DNA of 64,000 bases from Pontibacillus salipaludis (lineage in GTDB: Bacteria > Bacillota > Bacilli > Bacillales > BH030062): NCBI RefSeq assembly GCF_014642405.1, contig NZ_BMIN01000011.1, forward strand, positions 1 to 64,000, read 5' to 3'. A program made the position numbers and the translations under genes. The notes beneath the pieces were generated by a model. That model was not told the DNA's origin and did not search any database. It was given only the letters and a program-made list of their open reading frames with translations. This document shows, piece by piece, positions 15,631 through 25,009 of the stretch. Within the stretch, counting starts at the first letter, position 1, and each line of letters begins with the position of its first letter.

Positions 15631-18267
15631 TTATTTAGCATCATACCAAGTTGATCCTTTGGCAGAATCAACCAGAAGTGGCACATCTAGATTGACGGTA
15701 TTTTGCATCACCTCTGCAACAATTCTTTCAAGCTTTTCTAACTCTTCCCAAGGAGCCTCCAGTATCAATTCATCATGCACTTGCAAAAGAACCGTAGCTT
15801 CTAAATCTTCTTCGGCTAAGCGATGATGTAAATCAACCATTGCTTTCTTAATAATATCAGCTGCAGAACCTTGAATTGGCGTATTCATCGCCGTTCGTTC
15901 AGCGAAGCTTCTACTATTGAAATTACGACTAGTTATATCAGGTAAATAGCGTCTACGGTTCATGAGGGTTGAAACATACCCTTTTTGTTTTGCCTCCTGT
16001 ACAACTTCATCCATATATTCCTTCACACCAGGATAACTATCTAAATAACGCTCAATGAATTGCTTTGCTTCTTTCCGACTAATCCCAAGACTTTGAGACA
16101 ACCCATATTCACTAATCCCATATACAATACCGAAGTTAACCGCTTTGGCTTGTCTTCTCATTTGATCCGTTACTTCATCTTTTTCCACATGGAATACATC
16201 CATAGCCGTTTGAGTGTGAATGTCCTCATTCTCATTGAAAGCTTTGATTAGTTTTTCATCTGCAGCAATGTGAGCCAATACACGCAGTTCAATTTGAGAG
16301 TAGTCTGCCGCAAAAATATACCATCCTTCTTTCGATGGGATGAACGCTTGTCTGATCTTTCTGCCCTCTTCAAGACGGATCGGAATGTTTTGCAAGTTGG
16401 GTTCTGTTGAACTTAAGCGACCTGTTTGAGTTAGAGCTTGATTAAAGCGCGTATGAATCATGTCATCTTCATGAACGACCTTTAATAGTCCTTCAATGTA
16501 AGTAGAATTCAACTTACCTAATTGACGGTACAATAAGAGCTTAGGAATGATCTCATGTTGATCACTCAGTTGCTCTAGAACATCAGCTGAAGTTGAGTAA
16601 CCTGTTTTCGTTTTTTTAATGACAGGAAGTTCTAATTTCTCAAACAGTATGGGCCCAAGTTGCTTAGGAGAATTCAAATTGAAGGATTCACCAGCCAGTT
16701 CGTGAATTTCAGATTCAAGCTGATTAAGTCGTTCCTCAAGCTCTGTACCCATTTCTTTCAGACGGTCCACGTCAACTTTAACTCCCGTATGTTCCATTTC
16801 GCCTAGTATTAGAGCAAGTGGCATCTCTAACTCATCATACAACTCCCATTGCTGATTTTCTTTTAATTGTTCTTCCATCTCTGGCTTCAACTCAAATAAC
16901 ATGTTCGCTTTGCGGGCTACATGACTTGCTAAATCATTCACTTCTTCTGGAACTTTCATCTTTGCACCTTTACCATACACTTCTTCATCAAACGCAATTC
17001 CTTTATACCCCATGCGATGACTTATAGACGGTATATCATGATGGTTTTCACTTGGGTTTGTTAAGTAAGATGCAAGCAACATATCAAAGTCAATCCCACT
17101 AACTTCTATGCCATGGCGTTTAAGAGCTACAAATGTTTTCTTCGCGTCAAAAACAGCTTTTTTATTTTGACGATCTTCAGCCCATGCTTTAAACACACTC
17201 GACCCTAATGCTACTTCTTTAGGTATAAAGTAAGTACCTTTTTCATGTACTAAGCCAATCCCTTCGATATCGGCTGTGTGATAATTATCTCCAAGCATTT
17301 CTACTACGAGAGCTGACGAGTTGTTCACATGCTCTTCCGTAACCTCATCAAGCACCTCGACCTTTAATTCTGGAAGGGCAACTTGTACTTGTTCAGCCTC
17401 CTCTTCTCCTCCGATGCGGCTAATAAGAGATTGGAATCCAAGGTCACGGAAAAACGCGCTAACCTTTGGATATTCGTACCCTTTATAAACCACGTCTTCA
17501 AGACCAATCTCTACAGGCGTTTCAACGTTAATGGTAACTAATTGCTGACTCATGAAGGCATTGTCTTTATTAGTTTCAAGCTTTTCCTTTAGCTTTTTCC
17601 CGCTCACGTCTTCGATACCTTCATAGACGTTTGACAATGTCTCAAACTGCTTTAGTAATTTTACAGCGGTCTTCTCACCGACGCCTGGAACCCCCGGGAT
17701 ATTATCTGAACTATCTCCCATCAACGCTTTTAGATCTATGATCTGATCAGCGCGAACCTCCATTTTCTCTTCTAAGAAAGAAGGAGTATAGGTTTCTACA
17801 TTTGTAATGCCTTTCTTCGTTAACGCGACAGAGACTTGATCTGAAACTAACTGCAGTAAATCTCGGTCACCGCTAATGACTTTAACTTCAAAGTTCTCTT
17901 GCTCACCTTTTCTGGCAAAAGTTCCGATAATATCATCCGCTTCATATTGATTAAGCTCGTAATGTTTAATCTGGAAGTTATCTAACAACTCTCTTAAAAG
18001 GGAGAACTGCTCTGAAAGCTCAGGAGGAGTCTTTTGGCGACCTCCTTTGTATTCTTCATATGTCTTATGACGAAAGGTCGTTTTCCCTGCATCAAATGCC
18101 ACAAGCATATGAGATGGGTTCTCTTCTTCTAAGATCTTCAATAACATCGTAGTAAATCCGTATACGGCGTTTGTATGTACACCTTTATCATTATTTAATA
18201 ACGGCAGAGCAAAAAAAGCTCGGTACGCTATACTGTTTCCATCAATAAGAACCAGTTTATTTGTCAT
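15631..18267 (-). CDS. polA: DNA polymerase I
   Basis: Pol I fills gaps and removes RNA primers. The 878-residue protein has an N-terminal 5'-3' exonuclease domain (KLVLIDGNSIAYRAFFAL; the DRDLLQLV and DNIPGVPGVGEKTA region near 140-200). The middle domain does not show the acidic exonuclease motifs, as in B. subtilis Pol I, so it probably cannot proofread. The polymerase domain has AADYSQIELRVLAH, RRQAKAVNFGIVYG and LLQVHDELILEA. I start it at ATG 18267, with AAGGAG about 8 nt upstream, rather than the earlier MLMNEG start. It heads the polA-mutM-ytaF-coaE operon. Confidence 0.98.
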   Translation of the reverse strand: MTNKLVLIDGNSIAYRAFFALPLLNNDKGVHTNAVYGFTTMLLKILEEENPSHMLVAFDAGKTTFRHKTYEEYKGGRQKTPPELSEQFSLLRELLDNFQIKHYELNQYEADDIIGTFARKGEQENFEVKVISGDRDLLQLVSDQVSVALTKKGITNVETYTPSFLEEKMEVRADQIIDLKALMGDSSDNIPGVPGVGEKTAVKLLKQFETLSNVYEGIEDVSGKKLKEKLETNKDNAFMSQQLVTINVETPVEIGLEDVVYKGYEYPKVSAFFRDLGFQSLISRIGGEEEAEQVQVALPELKVEVLDEVTEEHVNNSSALVVEMLGDNYHTADIEGIGLVHEKGTYFIPKEVALGSSVFKAWAEDRQNKKAVFDAKKTFVALKRHGIEVSGIDFDMLLASYLTNPSENHHDIPSISHRMGYKGIAFDEEVYGKGAKMKVPEEVNDLASHVARKANMLFELKPEMEEQLKENQQWELYDELEMPLALILGEMEHTGVKVDVDRLKEMGTELEERLNQLESEIHELAGESFNLNSPKQLGPILFEKLELPVIKKTKTGYSTSADVLEQLSDQHEIIPKLLLYRQLGKLNSTYIEGLLKVVHEDDMIHTRFNQALTQTGRLSSTEPNLQNIPIRLEEGRKIRQAFIPSKEGWYIFAADYSQIELRVLAHIAADEKLIKAFNENEDIHTQTAMDVFHVEKDEVTDQMRRQAKAVNFGIVYGISEYGLSQSLGISRKEAKQFIERYLDSYPGVKEYMDEVVQEAKQKGYVSTLMNRRRYLPDITSRNFNSRSFAERTAMNTPIQGSAADIIKKAMVDLHHRLAEEDLEATVLLQVHDELILEAPWEELEKLERIVAEVMQNTVNLDVPLLVDSAKGSTWYDAK

Positions 18268-18307
18268 GTTTTCCACTCCTTCGTTCATTAGCATACCTTT
18301 TCCATGA

Positions 18308-18372
18308 GAAAAGGCGACTTGTTTCCTTTATTCTATCATGTTCCATAATAGAAGGAAAAAGTCGCCTTTTTA
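18308..18372. terminator. Long hairpin terminator between hflC and polA
   Basis: AAAAGGCGACTTGTTTCCTT and the facing AAGGAAAAAGTCGCCTTTTT form a stem with an additional inner TTCTAT/ATAGAA pairing. The T tract is TTTTT on plus and TTTTC on minus. It lies directly behind hflC. Confidence 0.85.
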
Positions 18373-19305
18373 TTAATCAAAATAGCCAGTTAAACTTCGT
18401 GCATACGGAGAATCTTGTGGAAGAATGATCGTTGTTTCTCCATCAATCGTTTTCTTATAGGATTCTAATGTACGATACAATTGATAAAAGGACTCATCCT
18501 TTGAAAATGATTCATTGTATACTTTAGCCGCTTCTTGTTCTCCTTCAGCTCGAATAGAGGCCGCTTCAGCTTCAGCTTTTGAAAGCATTTCTGTTACTTC
18601 TCTATCTGTTTGAGCTATAATACGATTTTTCGCAGCTTCCCCTTTAGATAAGTATTCCTGAGCTTTTGACTCTCGTTCTGAAATCATGTTACGAAAAACC
18701 GTTTTTTCGTTCTCATCCGGTAAATCCGTTCTCTTAATGCGCACATCATCCACCCGAATACCGAACTCATCACGTGCTAGCAGTTGATTCACTCTCTCAG
18801 TAATTCGTTTGTGCAAATCTCCTCTAGATGACTGCTCATCGTTTATTATTTCTTCATAGTTCATTTGACCAAGCTCTGTACGGATGACTGAAAAGATAAA
18901 TTCCCCCATCCGAGCTTCAGCCCCTATCATCGTTCTTGCATTGTTGATCATCTTATCCGGATCAACAATATGCCAGATCGCGTAGTTGTCAATAATCATT
19001 CTCTTTTTATCAAGCGTGTTGATCTCCTTCTCATTAACATCATAAACCATCTTCTTTTTTGGAAGGGTACTCGCGTTTTGAATAAGCGGAACTTTAAATT
19101 TCAGACCTGGCTCTTTTTCAATTCTTACAATCTCACCGAATTGACGAACAACTTTATACTCCCCTTCTTTAACAATCATCACACTACTTATAAATACAAC
19201 TAGCAACAAGACTAGTATCAGTAAGCTTAAGCCTATTTTAATCATACGCTTTATATAGTTAGAGTTTGTTTCGTTCCCTGTCTCTATTACGTTCTCATCA
19301 CTCAT
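18373..19305 (-). CDS. hflC: HflC-type SPFH protein, FtsH regulator
   Basis: HflC pairs with HflK in a large membrane complex that surrounds and modulates the FtsH protease. The 310-residue protein has one N-terminal membrane segment (about 25-45, IGLSLLILVLLLVVFISS), the SPFH/band 7 domain (VKEGEYKVVRQFGEIVRIEK...), and an Ala/Glu-rich coiled coil (EAEAASIRAEGEQEAAKVY). The longer reading frame starts inside hflK. I use ATG 19305, which overlaps the hflK stop by 8 nt and so suggests coupled translation. Confidence 0.93.
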   Translation of the reverse strand: MSDENVIETGNETNSNYIKRMIKIGLSLLILVLLLVVFISSVMIVKEGEYKVVRQFGEIVRIEKEPGLKFKVPLIQNASTLPKKKMVYDVNEKEINTLDKKRMIIDNYAIWHIVDPDKMINNARTMIGAEARMGEFIFSVIRTELGQMNYEEIINDEQSSRGDLHKRITERVNQLLARDEFGIRVDDVRIKRTDLPDENEKTVFRNMISERESKAQEYLSKGEAAKNRIIAQTDREVTEMLSKAEAEAASIRAEGEQEAAKVYNESFSKDESFYQLYRTLESYKKTIDGETTIILPQDSPYARSLTGYFD

Positions 19306-20251
19306 CGTCGTTTGAACCTCCTTGTGTCGGAGCAGGCTGAGGTGCTTGTTGTTGTCCGATTGGTAAGTACTTAAGCGTATTTCCATCATCATTCATGATA
19401 TAAATATTAGCCTTTGGCAGGACATCTTCTAACGTTTCAATAACTAATCGCTCTCTCGTAATATCAGGAGATTTACTATAAGCTTCATATAAAGCATTGA
19501 ACTTTGCTACATCCCCTTTGGCTTGCTCAATCCGAGCAACTTTATCCCCTTCTGCACGCGTTATAATCGCATCTTTTTCACCCAGAGCTTCTTCGTATTT
19601 TTCATTTCTATATTTCTCTGCTTCATTACGCTTCGTATTACTAGTTTCGCGGGCATCAGTTACCTTTGTGAAAGCTGTCCGCACTTCTGCATCTGGAAGA
19701 TCTACTTCCTGAAGCTTCACATCACTGACGGATATCCCGATATTATAATTTTCAACTAACCCTATTAGCATTTCACGCACTTCATTTTCTATTTCTGCTT
19801 TACCTGATGTTAGCGCTTCATCAATTTCTGAAGTTCCAATTACACTTCTTAAGGATGCAGAAGTAGCGTTATTTAACGCTAGTTCAGGATCTTGAGATTG
19901 GTACAAATATTTGGCTGGGTCTACAATCTTCCACTGAACTACTAGATCAGCTAGAACAATGTTTTCATCCCCTGTAATCATTTGCACTTGTTTTTTATTG
20001 CTTTTATCATCTTGTGAGTACCCAAAGTTCAAACTAAATGTTTCTTTTGAGAGCTTCTCTACTTCTTGTACTGGCCAAGGCATTTTAAAATGCAGCCCAG
20101 GCTCTGTTATGCTCTCGTCAGCGTTACCAAACGTAAGGATAACTGCTTGTTCTGATTCGTCGACTGTATACCAACTTGTAATCCCGACTACAACTAGAAT
20201 GATTGCCGCTACCCCTATAGCAATCCAAGTATAAATTTGTTTTAGAGTCAC
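19298..20251 (-). CDS. hflK: HflK-type SPFH protein, FtsH regulator
   Basis: This is the partner of HflC; 317 residues. A membrane helix at about 9-27 (IAIGVAAIILVVVGITSWY) is followed by the SPFH domain (TVDESEQAVILTFGNADES) and a charged helix (NEAEKYRNEKYEEALGEK). The C-terminus is Gln/Pro-rich (QQQAPQPAPTQGG), as in many HflK proteins. GGGGGAGA sits before the ATG. HflKC is best known in Proteobacteria and occurs in only some Bacillaceae; here it is placed between polA and phoPR. Confidence 0.93.
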   Translation of the reverse strand: MTLKQIYTWIAIGVAAIILVVVGITSWYTVDESEQAVILTFGNADESITEPGLHFKMPWPVQEVEKLSKETFSLNFGYSQDDKSNKKQVQMITGDENIVLADLVVQWKIVDPAKYLYQSQDPELALNNATSASLRSVIGTSEIDEALTSGKAEIENEVREMLIGLVENYNIGISVSDVKLQEVDLPDAEVRTAFTKVTDARETSNTKRNEAEKYRNEKYEEALGEKDAIITRAEGDKVARIEQAKGDVAKFNALYEAYSKSPDITRERLVIETLEDVLPKANIYIMNDDGNTLKYLPIGQQQAPQPAPTQGGSNDDE

Positions 20252-20356
20252 CCGTATCTCTCCCCCTATTTCATTTTCTTTACAAATTATTTACGACTAA
20301 ATAGCTAAAAAGTTTCAAATAAATGGATTCCAAAGGAGGGTGAGATAAAAAAAGGC

Positions 20357-20391
20357 ATAAAAAAAGACGGAGGCGGGTTGACCTCCGTCAA
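20357..20391 (-). terminator. phoPR terminator region hairpin
   Basis: Minus strand: GACGGAGG, loop, CCTCCGTC, TTTTTTTATG. It lies downstream of phoR (stop at 20468) and upstream of hflK. Confidence 0.85.
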
Positions 20392-20467
20392 GTAAGAAAA
20401 CACCTTGGATGAAAGGGTTTCATAGAGAACTATATCAAGGAATTATTTGCATTTAATTAACTTAATG

Positions 20468-22219
20468 TTAACGTTTCGTAAATTTTTTAGGCAATGTAAT
20501 ATGAAAGGCTGTTCCTTTCTGATATTCACTTTCTACTTCAATGTTTCCATCATGTGCTTCTACGATGTGTTTGACAATAGCTAAACCAAGCCCTGTCCCA
20601 CCTGAGTTGCGGCTTCGAGCTTTGTCAACACGATAGAAACGTTCAAATATTCGAGGGACATCTTCTTTTGGAATGCCAATTCCACTATCCGTAACAGAGA
20701 TCATAAAGGAGTCCTGTTGGTTCTTTAAATCGAGCTTTATAGTGCCGCCATTTGGGGTGTAATTGATAGCGTTCGTTACTAAATTAATCACTACTTGCTT
20801 TAAACGGGCAGAATCTCCATCAATATAACCTTCAGTATCAATTGTTTGCTCTAGCTCAATACCCTTTTGATTTGCTTGTTGCTCAACAATCGGAATGATA
20901 TCTTTTACTAAAGATGGAACCGAAATGTGTTCGATATTTAAAGTAAACTCTTCCTTCTCTAACTTCGATAGTTCTAAAAGATCGTGGATTAGAGATTGAA
21001 GTCTCTCACTTTCATTTAGAATGATTGTTATAAACTGTTCGCGTAGCCCCTCATCTGACATCGCCCCATCTAGAAGAGTTTCTGAGAACCCTCTAATTGA
21101 TGTAATTGGTGTTTTCAATTCATGAGACACATTCGCCACAAAGTCTTTACGCATTTGCTCTAAATTCTTTAACTCTGTTATATCATGAAAAACAAGTACT
21201 ACGCCTTTCCACTGATTAGCTTCATTGAAGATTGGTGCGCCCAATACCTCAAGGAATCTTCTCTCAATTTGAAGGGGTAAGATAAACGAATGCCTTACTT
21301 TGTCTTCTGTCATAAATACTTCTTTTACAGATTTATGAATCTCAACCTCAGCTACGGCTTCATAATACACACGACCTAAATATTGCTGTTCCTGACCTCC
21401 AAAATGTTCTAAAAAGGCACGGTTAACGAGATTAACGTATCCTTTCTCGTCAATTAACATCAGCCCATTTCCCATGTTGTTAATAACCGCTTCTAATCGA
21501 TCTTTTTGCATCTCTTGATGCATGGTCATCTCTTGAAGGTTACGTGCTAACACATTAATAGAAGAGGTTAATATAGCCGCCTCTCCGTAATTCCCTTCAT
21601 AGGTCCTAGCCCTGTAATTGCCTCTGGCTAATTCATCGGCTACATTTGAAGCTGAACGTATTGGTTTAATATATTTCTCAAAGATATTACGTCCAAGGGT
21701 TGCCATGATGAGAATTCCAACAAACAAGGTAATCCCTATAAGCACCCATATGTTGCTCGTTATGTGAGTTAACGAATCAATACGAAGCACAAGCACAAGT
21801 TGTCCACTCAAAGCGCTGTTATCCGCCTCAAAGGGATAAAAGAACATATGCTCCTCTAAAAAGCCTTTGTGAGTAGTACTGAAACCTTCTTGATGAGTGT
21901 TCATATAAGAATTTACAGTTTCCGCTTCCCCTGGGGTTAATTGAAGAACCTGTTGCGTGGTATTTAAGAGTGTTTGCTTTTCTGATAGATAGATTAATCC
22001 AATATCTAACTGCTTGCTAAGGTCTTCAAGAGTACTTAAATCGGAAGCATCTTCAACAAACTCTGTTAAGTATACGGCTTCATTCTCAACTCGTTCTTCT
22101 ATTACATCAACGAAGAAATTTTTTGTTAATTGGGCCAAAACCAATCCAAGACCTAGCATTAGAAGAATTGCTAGTATGGAATAGGTTAAAAATGGCCTTG
22201 AACCATATTTGTTACGCAT
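20468..22219 (-). CDS. phoR: Sensor histidine kinase PhoR
   Basis: PhoR senses phosphate-limitation signals and phosphorylates PhoP. The 583-residue protein has a first membrane helix (about 14-36), an extracytoplasmic segment, a second helix (about 160-180, WVLIGITLFVGILIMATL), HAMP (KPIRSASNVADELARGNYR), PAS (INNMGNGLMLIDEKG), HisKA with the phospho-His in ANVSHELKTPITSIRG, and HATPase motifs (NAINYTP, DSGIGIP, GGTGLGLAIVKH). The ATG at 22219 overlaps the end of phoP, giving coupled translation. Confidence 0.96.
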   Translation of the reverse strand: MRNKYGSRPFLTYSILAILLMLGLGLVLAQLTKNFFVDVIEERVENEAVYLTEFVEDASDLSTLEDLSKQLDIGLIYLSEKQTLLNTTQQVLQLTPGEAETVNSYMNTHQEGFSTTHKGFLEEHMFFYPFEADNSALSGQLVLVLRIDSLTHITSNIWVLIGITLFVGILIMATLGRNIFEKYIKPIRSASNVADELARGNYRARTYEGNYGEAAILTSSINVLARNLQEMTMHQEMQKDRLEAVINNMGNGLMLIDEKGYVNLVNRAFLEHFGGQEQQYLGRVYYEAVAEVEIHKSVKEVFMTEDKVRHSFILPLQIERRFLEVLGAPIFNEANQWKGVVLVFHDITELKNLEQMRKDFVANVSHELKTPITSIRGFSETLLDGAMSDEGLREQFITIILNESERLQSLIHDLLELSKLEKEEFTLNIEHISVPSLVKDIIPIVEQQANQKGIELEQTIDTEGYIDGDSARLKQVVINLVTNAINYTPNGGTIKLDLKNQQDSFMISVTDSGIGIPKEDVPRIFERFYRVDKARSRNSGGTGLGLAIVKHIVEAHDGNIEVESEYQKGTAFHITLPKKFTKR

Positions 22220-22919
22220 CTCTAGAAGGGTCCTCCATCTTGTAACCAAGACCTCTTATTGTTTTAATATATACCGGTTTCTTCGTATCAGGTTCAATTT
22301 TCTCCCTTAAGTGACTGATATGAACATCAACAATACGTGTATCTCCAACAAAATCATAATTCCAAACGGCACTAAGCAGTTGGTCACGAGAGAGGACACG
22401 ACCTTTATTTTTGGTCAAATAAAGTAAAAGCTCAAATTCCTTTGGGGTCAGAACAAGAGATTCACCCTTAATTGTTGCCTCATATTGCTCTGGGAACACT
22501 CTTAAATCGGCAATTTGAATAAGATCTCCTTCAAGGTCAACAGACTCTCGAATAGTGGATCGTCTTAAAATTGCTTTAATTCGTGCTACAACTTCTCTAG
22601 GACTAAAAGGCTTCGTTAAATAGTCATCAGCCCCTAATTCGAGACCAAGAACTTTATCAAACTCATCATCTTTAGCGGTTAACATAAGTATCGGCGTCTG
22701 TACTTGTTTCTGTCTGAGTTGCTTACAAACTTCCATTCCATCCATTTCAGGAAGCATGACATCTAGAACAATAAGGTCAAAGAACTGTTCATTAGCTTTT
22801 TCAAGTGCATCTGCACCAGTATAAGCTACTTCTGTTTCAAATCCAGATTGTTCAATGTTGTATTTTAATAACGTTACAATGGATTCTTCATCATCCACAA
22901 TTAATATATTTTGAGCCAT
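22212..22919 (-). CDS. phoP: Response regulator PhoP
   Basis: This is an OmpR-type response regulator that controls phosphate starvation genes. The 235-residue protein has a receiver domain (VDDEESIVTLLKY; phospho-acceptor Asp in LIVLDVMLPEMDG; LTAKDDEFDKVLGLELGADDYLTKPF) and a winged-helix DNA-binding domain (LTPKEFELLLYLTKNKGRVLSRD). The ATG at 22919 has AGAGGTGG upstream; a longer frame exists but has no ribosome site. It lies just ahead of phoR and should form a phoPR operon. Confidence 0.96.
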   Translation of the reverse strand: MAQNILIVDDEESIVTLLKYNIEQSGFETEVAYTGADALEKANEQFFDLIVLDVMLPEMDGMEVCKQLRQKQVQTPILMLTAKDDEFDKVLGLELGADDYLTKPFSPREVVARIKAILRRSTIRESVDLEGDLIQIADLRVFPEQYEATIKGESLVLTPKEFELLLYLTKNKGRVLSRDQLLSAVWNYDFVGDTRIVDVHISHLREKIEPDTKKPVYIKTIRGLGYKMEDPSRDA

Positions 22920-23146
22920 CTCGTATCCACCTCTGCATCTTTTTCTATCTTCATCATACAATGAACGGCAGTTTTAATAAAAGAATATTTGTAAGGTTCA
23001 CGGGTTTCTTTACAAGAACTTAACAATTACTTTACCCTACTTCCATTAAATTTACATCTCTTCTACCGAATAGTCATTGTTATCCATTTATACTTACGCT
23101 ATTTTATTCCATATAATCCAGATTATATGGAATATTCGAAGTTGAG

Positions 23147-23303
23147 AGGATGTTTCCGTTTGCTTTAATTGAGTGTAAGGTGGGCCTGGAAACCACTCGC
23201 TTTCCTGTGGGGAGCTGGTGAGCCTCCTCACCTATGCTCTTCTGCCCACGGGAGTCTCGCAGTTTCCAGGCCCACCTTTTCTATATTGAGAGATACGGAA
23301 ACA
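23147..23303 (+). repeat. Family A palindromic element, copy 4 (deleted loop)
   Basis: The arms AAGGTGGGCCTGGAAAC (23177-23193) and GTTTCCAGGCCCACCTT (23262-23278) are identical to those of copy 2. The core is shorter: CCTCCTCACCTATGCTC replaces a longer apical part, so about 27 bp between two CTCAC repeats are missing. The outer ends GATGTTTCCGTT and ATACGGAAACAAG form an inverted repeat. Confidence 0.85.
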
Positions 23304-23381
23304 AGAGACATGTAGATTCAATTAGGCATGAGCAAACGCCCAAGCAACGTGGCCGTTCGTACATTACATAGCAAGGGGTGT

Positions 23382-23437
23382 CTGGGGAACGGGGGGACTC
23401 CTGCAGGAGAAAGAGGTCGACGAGACCACGGAGCGAA
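23382..23437 (-). repeat. Family A half element, copy 5 (truncated)
   Basis: GGGGGACTCCTGCAGGAG, then ACGAGACCACGGAGCGAA, matches one half of the core (opposite orientation to copy 4) with many substitutions. It stops at the MaoC gene terminator. Between 23304 and 23381 are sequences also seen beside copy 1. Confidence 0.6.
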
Positions 23438-23438
23438 C

Positions 23439-23470
23439 TAAAAAGCCCCTTCTTGTTAGGAAGGGGCTTG
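23439..23470 (-). terminator. Terminator behind the MaoC-like gene
   Basis: Minus strand: AAGCCCCTTCC, loop, GAAGGGGCTT, TTTAG. Confidence 0.85.
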
Positions 23471-23482
23471 TTGAGAATGATA

Positions 23483-23959
23483 TCAATAGAAATTTTCTAA
23501 TGAGCGAGCTGTCATGGATTCTGGTTCGTATGCTGGTGTGACTTGAACCGTTCCAGTGATGACTTCTTCTCCCGCTTCATTCATTCCATTTACAGAAAGA
23601 CTTATATGATGTTGAGCATTGTTCACTTCTAAAACCTTGATCGTAAGGGTGACTTCTGAGTAGTGGTGTAAAGGCGTTGGGTATTGGAGCACTTGCTCTG
23701 TAATATGACTTCCTGGTCCAGGTAAGTGAGAGGAAACAAGAGAAGACACCATACCGTATAGCATAACTGATGGAACTAGAGGGCGCTTATAAGGAGTCTG
23801 AGAAGCATAATCATGTTGAATATACAAAGGATTGGCGTCATTTGTTAAACCCAAGTAAAGTAGAATATCTTTATCTTCAATCGACATCGTTTTTGAATAC
23901 TCTTCTCCTACCGTTACATCTCCTATTTTTTTACCTAGCTTTCTTCGTTTACCAAGCAA
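23483..23959 (-). CDS. MaoC-like hot-dog domain protein
   Basis: The 158-residue protein is of the MaoC/(R)-specific enoyl-CoA hydratase-like hot-dog family; the substrate is unknown. It has IGDVTVGEEYSKTMSIEDKDILLYLGLTNDANPLYIQHDYA, an arrangement similar to the N-HHD family with Asn-Asp near NDANPLY. No clear catalytic His follows at the usual place (YIQHDYA carries the only candidate). I start at TTG 23959, because GGAGGTG lies 6 nt before it and would otherwise be inside the coding region. It sits between phoP and mdh. Confidence 0.8.
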   Translation of the reverse strand: MLGKRRKLGKKIGDVTVGEEYSKTMSIEDKDILLYLGLTNDANPLYIQHDYASQTPYKRPLVPSVMLYGMVSSLVSSHLPGPGSHITEQVLQYPTPLHHYSEVTLTIKVLEVNNAQHHISLSVNGMNEAGEEVITGTVQVTPAYEPESMTARSLENFY

Positions 23960-24002
23960 TATTTCCACCTCCAAAATGTAAGCGTTTTCTTATATGTTTA
24001 TA

Positions 24003-24035
24003 GAAAAGCTGCCCTTTAATGAGGGCAGCTTTTCG
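24003..24035 (-). terminator. mdh terminator (citZ-icd-mdh)
   Basis: Minus strand: AAAAGCTGCCCTC, loop, AGGGCAGCTTTTC. It lies about 12 nt after the mdh stop. Confidence 0.85.
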
Positions 24036-24046
24036 TAATGCTTCTT

Positions 24047-24985
24047 TTATTGTACTACTTCCATGACTTTTTTAACAGAGTCAGCAGATTGGTCTAACTG
24101 AGCTTTTTCATCATCTGTTAAGTCAAGTTCAATAATCTCTTCGATCCCATCCCCACCAAGGATTGTTGGCACACCAAGATAGATATCTTTGTAGCCGTAT
24201 TCTCCTTCAAGATAGGCAATGGCAGGTAATACACGGCGCTGGTCTTTCAGAATGGCTTCTGCCATTTCTGTCAGGGAAGCTGCAGGTGCATAATAAGCAC
24301 TTCCATTCCCTAATAGCCCAACGATTTCTCCGCCACCTTTGCGGGTACGTTCCACAATTTCTTCAAGACGGTCTGACGAAATTAACTTCTCTAAGGGAAT
24401 ACCACCTGCATAGGAATAGCGGATCAGTGGTACCATATCATCTCCGTGTCCGCCGAGCACAAAGCCTGTAATATCTTTTACTGATAAATTTAGCTCTTGT
24501 GCAATGAATGTACGGAAACGCGCTGTATCTAAAACACCACTCTGTCCAATGACACGGTGTTTAGGGAAACCGGACTCTTTAAAGACAGAATACGTCATGG
24601 CATCGACTGGGTTTGTTAACACGAGAATCGTCGTTTCAGGAGAATGGTGTACAATTTCTTTCGTTACACTCTTCATGATTTTTGAGTTAGTAGCTACTAA
24701 ATCATCACGGCTCATCCCTGGTTTACGAGCAATTCCAGCAGTGATAATAACAAGATCTGAACCAGCAGTATCTTCATAGTTAGAAGTCCCTTTAATATCA
24801 GCATCAAAGCCTTGTACAGGGCTAGCCTCTAGCATATCCAACGCTTTTCCTTGAGTTGGTTTTTCCATATCAGGCACATCTACAAGCACTACATCTGCCA
24901 GCTCTTTCTGCGCGATCATAAGGGCTGTTGTTGCTCCAGTGAAGCCAGCACCAATAACGGATACTTTCCTTCTTTGAATGGCCAT
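24047..24985 (-). CDS. mdh: Malate dehydrogenase
   Basis: Mdh oxidises malate to oxaloacetate with NAD. The 312-residue protein is of the lactate dehydrogenase-like type found in Bacillus. It has the NAD motif [13 protein letters not shown], the NAD-selecting Asp in [10 protein letters not shown], the substrate Arg loop ([13 protein letters not shown]), and the catalytic His in [10 protein letters not shown]. It ends the citZ-icd-mdh cluster, the B. subtilis order, with 24 nt between icd and mdh. Mdh supplies oxaloacetate for CitZ. Confidence 0.98.
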   Translation of the reverse strand: MAIQRRKVSVIGAGFTGATTALMIAQKELADVVLVDVPDMEKPTQGKALDMLEASPVQGFDADIKGTSNYEDTAGSDLVIITAGIARKPGMSRDDLVATNSKIMKSVTKEIVHHSPETTILVLTNPVDAMTYSVFKESGFPKHRVIGQSGVLDTARFRTFIAQELNLSVKDITGFVLGGHGDDMVPLIRYSYAGGIPLEKLISSDRLEEIVERTRKGGGEIVGLLGNGSAYYAPAASLTEMAEAILKDQRRVLPAIAYLEGEYGYKDIYLGVPTILGGDGIEEIIELDLTDDEKAQLDQSADSVKKVMEVVQ

Positions 24986-25009
24986 ATTAATCCCCTTCCA
25001 ATACTTAGA

